From an uncultured Clostridia bacterium (lineage in GTDB: Bacteria > Bacillota > Clostridia > TANB77 > CAG-508), in NCBI GenBank assembly GCA_944390535.1, contig CALXQV010000024.1, positions 1-37,981 of the forward strand: a DNA stretch of 37,981 nt, written 5' to 3'. The notes beneath the pieces were generated by a model, which was not told where the DNA came from, did no database searches, and worked only from the letters and a program-made list of their open reading frames with translations. The stretch's first letter is position 1. The number at the start of each line of letters is the position of its first letter. A program made the position numbers and the translations under genes. Below are positions 34,786 through 37,981 of the stretch, piece after piece.

Positions 34786-35004
34786 TTACTTAACATTATT
34801 AAAAACTTCAATTCCTAATATCTCTATTATAGTTCCATTCTCGTACATTGTCTCTAAATCCCCTGTTAATCTATGAACATCTGATATTTTGTAAAGTATC
34901 GCTTTATATTCAACTGTTCCACCATCATTTAAATGCATCGGTATAGGTATTAATAAAATTAACAAAATAACGATGATTATCAATATTATTGTTTTCTTCT
35001 TCAT
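34786..35004 (-). CDS. Small membrane-anchored protein, widespread Firmicute family of unknown function
   Basis: 72 residues: a basic start and a membrane segment (about 4-22), then an outside part with the recurrent pattern DGGTVEYKAILYKISDVHRL and the ending IIEILGIEVFNNVK. I recognise this pattern from many small hypothetical proteins of Firmicutes, without a known role. The ATG follows TAGGGTGATAGT. The neighbouring gene upstream (35021-35653) starts the same transcript 16 nt before, so the two probably work together at the cell surface. Confidence 0.75.
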   Translation of the reverse strand: MKKKTIILIIIVILLILLIPIPMHLNDGGTVEYKAILYKISDVHRLTGDLETMYENGTIIEILGIEVFNNVK

Positions 35005-35020
35005 ACTATCACCCTACAAA

Positions 35021-35653
35021 TTAATTTTTATCTGTGAAAAATAATGAATCTATAATAAAATCTCCAACATTTTCCCATTCATCTCTCAAGGCTTCCGTAC
35101 AATTAAAGGTAATAATGACTAATTTATCTTCATAAGAAAAACAAATCATGTTATTGTAAATATTCGTATCTGTCGCATGACTCATTAATTTAATTTGACC
35201 TACATTATGCCCATCTACGGTATAATAATTTGTACTTATTATTTCACTATTATTCTTCATAATATCTTCCATTTGATTATTAAAATCAGCTATTTCATCA
35301 TTTTTCATGCTATTTTCTGTCATATGAATGACAATATTAATGTTTATCTCATCATTCGAAAATACTATATTAGGTATATCTCCACTATATTTTTGTATGA
35401 TGGTATCATAATCTAGTTGCTGAAAATTCGTTGGGATTTTTAAGAAAAATTTATTATCTTCTACATGTGTATATTGTGTTTCTATTTGTTCCCCACCTTT
35501 GGTTTGTGTTATTAATGTGTCTAATTCTTCACTTCTTTTTTCTAGTTGTTTTGTATCATTATTCACTATAACTTGAATGATAATACATACTGCAATAATT
35601 ATAATACAAATTATATTAAAAATTATCATTCCAATTTTCTTTTTATTTTTCAT
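35021..35653 (-). CDS. Membrane-anchored exported protein of unknown function
   Basis: 210 residues from the ATG at 35653, which has AGGAGATG before it; an in-frame start at 35671 overlaps that ribosome site and is rejected. A membrane segment (about 9-29) is followed by a short coiled linker (QLEKRSEELDTLITQTKGG) and a compact outside domain. That domain has KFFLKIPTNFQQLDYDTIIQKY, HNVGQIKLMSHATDTNIYNNMICFSYEDKLVIITFNC and a closing IIDSLFF. This layout resembles PsbP/DUF1795-like lipid- or peptide-binding folds, but I cannot confirm it. It is followed 16 nt later by a small membrane protein in the same operon. Confidence 0.7.
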   Translation of the reverse strand: MKNKKKIGMIIFNIICIIIIAVCIIIQVIVNNDTKQLEKRSEELDTLITQTKGGEQIETQYTHVEDNKFFLKIPTNFQQLDYDTIIQKYSGDIPNIVFSNDEININIVIHMTENSMKNDEIADFNNQMEDIMKNNSEIISTNYYTVDGHNVGQIKLMSHATDTNIYNNMICFSYEDKLVIITFNCTEALRDEWENVGDFIIDSLFFTDKN

Positions 35654-35945
35654 AAAAACATCTCCTATCAAAATTGCTAATTGTTTTTATTAGCATTTTC
35701 CTTTTTTTATTCTTCCTGTAACTAGAATCATTCCAAAATGAAAGTATTTAAAATATTTCTTTTAAACATTTTTAAATTATCTTTAATTTTGATGTTTATA
35801 TGATATCATAAAAGAAGAAAATAGTATATAAAAAAGTCCAATTTCACAGGGTCATTTCATGAGTTATAAAAAATATTATAAAAATAAATTTTTTTGTAAC
35901 AAAATTACAATGAAGGAGACTAAATAAATGAAAGGGGGAAATGTT

Positions 35946-36434
35946 ATGCAGAATATAAATGAAATATATAACAAATACGGACAAACTGTTTATAAATATG
36001 TATTCTGCTTAACTGGAAATGAAGATATAACTGAAGAGATTGTTCAAGAAACTTTTTTGGTAGCTGTACGAGATATAAAAAAGTTCAGAGGGGAATGTAA
36101 AATTTCATCTTGGCTATGCCAAATTAGTAAATATATATGGTATAAGAAATTAAAAAAAGAAAAAATAAAGAAAGAAATACCAATAGATATATTACAGGAT
36201 TCTCTATTTATAGAAGATTCCATAGAGGAAAACTTTTGTAATAAAGAAAATAAAATACAATTATTTAAAAAAATACAAAGTCTTGATGAAGATACTAGAA
36301 ATGTAATGTATTTAAGAATATTTGGTAATTTTGAGTATAATGAAATAGCCGAGATTATGAATAAAACATCCAATTGGGCAAGGGTTGTATTTTTTCGTGG
36401 TAAGCAAAAATTAAAGGAGGAACTAGATAAATGA
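35946..36434 (+). CDS. ECF-type RNA polymerase sigma factor
   Basis: 162 residues from the ATG at 35946 after AAGGGGG; an ATG at 35928 after GAAGGAG is equally possible and adds six residues. Sigma region 2 (about 8-72, YKYVFCLTGNEDITEEIVQETF, FRGECKISSWLCQISKY) binds core polymerase and the -10 element. Region 4 (about 108-158, LDEDTRNVMYLRIFGNFEYNEIAEIMN) binds the -35 element. There is no region 3, as expected for ECF sigmas. The next gene overlaps it by 4 nt (ATGA) and encodes its zinc-finger anti-sigma factor, so the sigma is held inactive until an outside signal releases it. I could not find a convincing self-regulated ECF promoter upstream. Confidence 0.92.
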   Translation: MQNINEIYNKYGQTVYKYVFCLTGNEDITEEIVQETFLVAVRDIKKFRGECKISSWLCQISKYIWYKKLKKEKIKKEIPIDILQDSLFIEDSIEENFCNKENKIQLFKKIQSLDEDTRNVMYLRIFGNFEYNEIAEIMNKTSNWARVVFFRGKQKLKEELDK

Positions 36435-37069
36435 AAAATGAGTGTGATATTGTTAAAGATTTACTTTTTAGTTATCATGATGGTGTTTTAAGCAATACAT
36501 CAAAAGCATTCGTGGAGGAACATTTAAAAACTTGTAAAAGTTGCAATCATATTTTACAAGAAATAAAGTTAGAAAATCAAAAGAAAAAGCCATTAAAAGA
36601 AATTGATATTTTTAAGAGGATTAGAAAAAAAATAACTAAAAGAAATATCATTATTTTAATCAGTTTACTATTTTTATTGTTAGTCATTATATTCAATATA
36701 TTTGTTTTTAGAAATTACAATGAAATTGCTTCTACAATGGAAATATATTTACAAGATGATATAACAGAAGAACAGATAGAAAATATTAAAAATACAATAA
36801 TAGGAACAAGTGATAATATTGAACTTGAATATGTTTCAAAAGAAACAGCACTAGAAAGAATGAAGAATAATTTTAAAGACAATCCTGATTTGTTAAGTGG
36901 GTATAACAAGGAAAATAACCCTATTCCTGCATCTATTGAAATAAAAACAAATACAGAAATTCAAACAATAGTAGATAATATACAAGATATGCCAGGAATA
37001 GCTCATATAAAAACTCATATCAATTATAATCCATATCAATTATTTTTCTATACAATTTTTAATAAGTAG
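36431..37069 (+). CDS. Anti-sigma factor with zinc-finger domain and FtsX-type extracellular domain
   Basis: 212 residues, start overlapping the sigma stop by 4 nt. The N-terminal zinc-finger anti-sigma domain (about 1-45) has C5, H16, H31, C35 and C38 (EEHLKTCKSCNH). One membrane segment (about 72-93) follows. Outside, residues about 100-195 match the extracellular domain of the division protein FtsX: EIYLQDDITEEQIENIK, then LEYVSKETALERMKNNF, NPDLLSGYNKENNPIPASIE and NIQDMPGIAHIK. In FtsX this domain contacts peptidoglycan hydrolases or their activators. Here the ABC-permease part is absent and the domain is attached to an anti-sigma instead. The topology fits: zinc finger inside, FtsX-like part outside. 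It should sense a wall or hydrolase signal and release the ECF sigma. The fusion is real in sequence; the sensing role is inference. Confidence 0.85.
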   Translation: MKNECDIVKDLLFSYHDGVLSNTSKAFVEEHLKTCKSCNHILQEIKLENQKKKPLKEIDIFKRIRKKITKRNIIILISLLFLLLVIIFNIFVFRNYNEIASTMEIYLQDDITEEQIENIKNTIIGTSDNIELEYVSKETALERMKNNFKDNPDLLSGYNKENNPIPASIEIKTNTEIQTIVDNIQDMPGIAHIKTHINYNPYQLFFYTIFNK

Positions 37070-37145
37070 ATTTATTATAAAAATTAACTTTTATTATATA
37101 AAATGTTTGATACTATAAAAATAACCCAAAAACAGTAATTAGTCG

Positions 37146-37178
37146 ATAGAGCGGATTCGTGGTCTGCTCTATTTTTTA
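37146..37178 (+). terminator. Terminator of the sigma/anti-sigma transcript
   Basis: ATAGAGCGGA (37146-37155) pairs with TCTGCTCTAT (37163-37172) with one G-T pair, followed by a six-T tract. Confidence 0.85.
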
Positions 37179-37478
37179 CAAAAAAAATCTGTGCATTCGT
37201 GGTACACAGACAACTAAATTGAACAACTGCGATTCAATGTTCATTTATTTTGTAATTAAATGATAATATATGATTTAAAATTTGTCAAATTTAATTTCAA
37301 ATTCATGTTATTAGCACTTTCATCATTATTATATGTAAATTAAAAAAAGCAATACTTTAATAATATTTTTACAAAATAGTTAATGAAAAAAGAATAAAAA
37401 TTATTCCAAAAAATTGATTTTGAGCATAAAAAAAGCCAATCATCAAGAGCTTCCCTCAAAACGAATGACCTTTTATAA

Positions 37479-37524
37479 TGGAGCCACTTCCCAGATTCGA
37501 ACTGGGACCCTCGCATTACAAGTC
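37479..37524 (-). pseudogene. 3' half of a tRNA-Thr (TGT); likely attachment-site scar
   Basis: Read on the minus strand, the sequence runs from an anticodon loop CTTGTAA (anticodon TGT) through TGCGAGG, a full T arm (CCCAG-TTCGAAT-CTGGG), the acceptor strand AAGTGGC, T and CCA. The matching 5' acceptor GCCACTT and a D arm are missing on the upstream side, and the anticodon stem does not pair. Tyrosine integrases often recombine in the anticodon loop and leave just such a 3' half behind. Confidence 0.75.
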
Positions 37525-37872
37525 AACAGTCTTTTATTGACTTTATTATTCTCAATTACTTGATATTACTATAATAGCAGACTTTTGCAAGTTTTTCAAG
37601 TAAAATAAAAAAGTTTAAAATAGTTTAAAGAGATTTAATTAACTTTATATAAAACCATTTTAGTTTGTGTTTTTGGGGATTTTGTGGGGACTTTCCTTAT
37701 AAAATAATTCTAATTGGAACGATAATATGCCAACAGAGATAAAATAAAAAAGTAATATCCAACAAAAAGATGTTTAGAGAGATGAAGAATTTGAAGAAAT
37801 TACATTTAATAATTTTTAATAGTATGGTATAATCTTGGCAAATAGTAATTTGTAGAGATGAGAAGAGTATTT

Positions 37873-37981
37873 ATGAATAAAAAGTTAGTTAAGGAATTTT
37901 TAATAATAACATTTGTTATAATGCTAATATTTTGGGGTGGTTGTGCTTTAATTAGTCAAATATTTAACTTGACAATAAATA
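37873..37981 (+). CDS. Start of a membrane protein, possibly CPBP-family intramembrane protease (truncated by window end)
   Basis: Only 36 codons are inside the window. The start MNKKLVKEFLIITFVIMLIF is a short basic head and a membrane segment, and the FWGGCALISQIFNLTIN continuation resembles the N-termini of CPBP (CAAX-like) membrane proteases of Clostridia. None of the catalytic motifs is in view. The ATG is preceded by a weak GAGAAGAG; a TTTAAT-17-TATAAT promoter lies at 37805-37833. If the tRNA scar at 37479 marks an island end, this is the first gene of that island. Confidence 0.5.
   Translation, partial: MNKKLVKEFLIITFVIMLIFWGGCALISQIFNLTIN

Larger units (their letters stand above)
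37070..37872. other. Non-coding stretch with terminator, twin hairpins and tRNA scar
   Basis: No gene of convincing length here. Contents in order: the anti-sigma terminator (37146-37178), a second hairpin with the same loop (37188-37210), an AT-rich stretch with nothing recognised (37220-37470), the 3' half of a tRNA-Thr (37479-37524), further AT-rich DNA with a TTTTGGGGA/TTTTGTGGGGA repeat near 37670, and a weak promoter for the last gene (TTTAAT 37805-37810, 17 bp, TATAAT 37828-37833). Confidence 0.55.

Noticed and set aside
1-37981. CRISPR arrays, rRNA genes and classical metabolite riboswitches
   Set aside because: I looked for regularly spaced direct repeats, rRNA-like blocks and known riboswitch cores in the longer gaps and saw none.

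Overview
The window is AT-rich chromosomal DNA. Shine-Dalgarno sites are strong (GGAGG, AAGGAGG) and TTG starts are frequent. Promoters are sigma-A type with 17-bp spacers. The protein families (PepC, ComEB-type dCMP deaminase, ABC-F, VanW, DUF378, CBM25-like, MobV) are typical of Firmicutes. The best guess is an uncultivated low-GC gut Clostridia lineage. The phylum is fairly safe; anything finer is inference.

Layout. (1) 1-3300 is a mobile-element remnant or end: the 3' part of a large serine recombinase, a run of four hairpins resembling a transfer origin, a MobV relaxase and two small unknown genes. The recombinase-plus-MobV arrangement recalls Tn4451 (tnpX/tnpZ). (2) 3900-7700 holds a bleomycin-hydrolase-type peptidase, an unusual fusion of a HAD 5'-nucleotidase with an MFS transporter, and a convergent guanine-deaminase-like gene. 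(3) 7880-12220 holds an M23 peptidase, an HtrA protease and an AMP-forming acyl ligase. (4) 12529-20021 is the most striking block. A one-module NRPS (C-A-T-reductase), whose adenylation-pocket code I read as DLTKIGEVGK (asparagine-like), is followed 13 nt later by a membrane histidine kinase, then by a REC-HD-GYP response regulator with its own promoter. The divergent acyl ligase could supply the acyl starter. The natural model is an N-acyl-asparagine aldehyde or alcohol linked to c-di-GMP signalling. (5) 20300-30940 holds housekeeping genes: Tex, dCMP deaminase, ABC-F, DUF378, CapA-like, CorA, tRNA-Lys(CTT), VanW and a small CBM25-like protein. (6) 31090-37070 holds an SDR, a membrane-protein gene broken by three single-base frameshifts, small membrane proteins of unknown function, and an ECF sigma/anti-sigma pair. 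The anti-sigma carries an FtsX-type extracellular domain. (7) 37479-37981 holds the 3' half of a tRNA-Thr, which looks like an attachment-site scar, and the start of a membrane protein.

Scattered through the window are palindromic intergenic elements of 45-305 bp. Most have GGGAC-type ends. Two of them (10179-10483 and 20036-20267) are clearly diverged copies of one MITE-like family. At three genes the stop codon is the TAG of the element's TAGGGAC end.

All calls were made by eye, without database or structure searches. Domain assignments rest on recognised motifs. Product predictions for the NRPS and the partners of the sensory proteins are inference.
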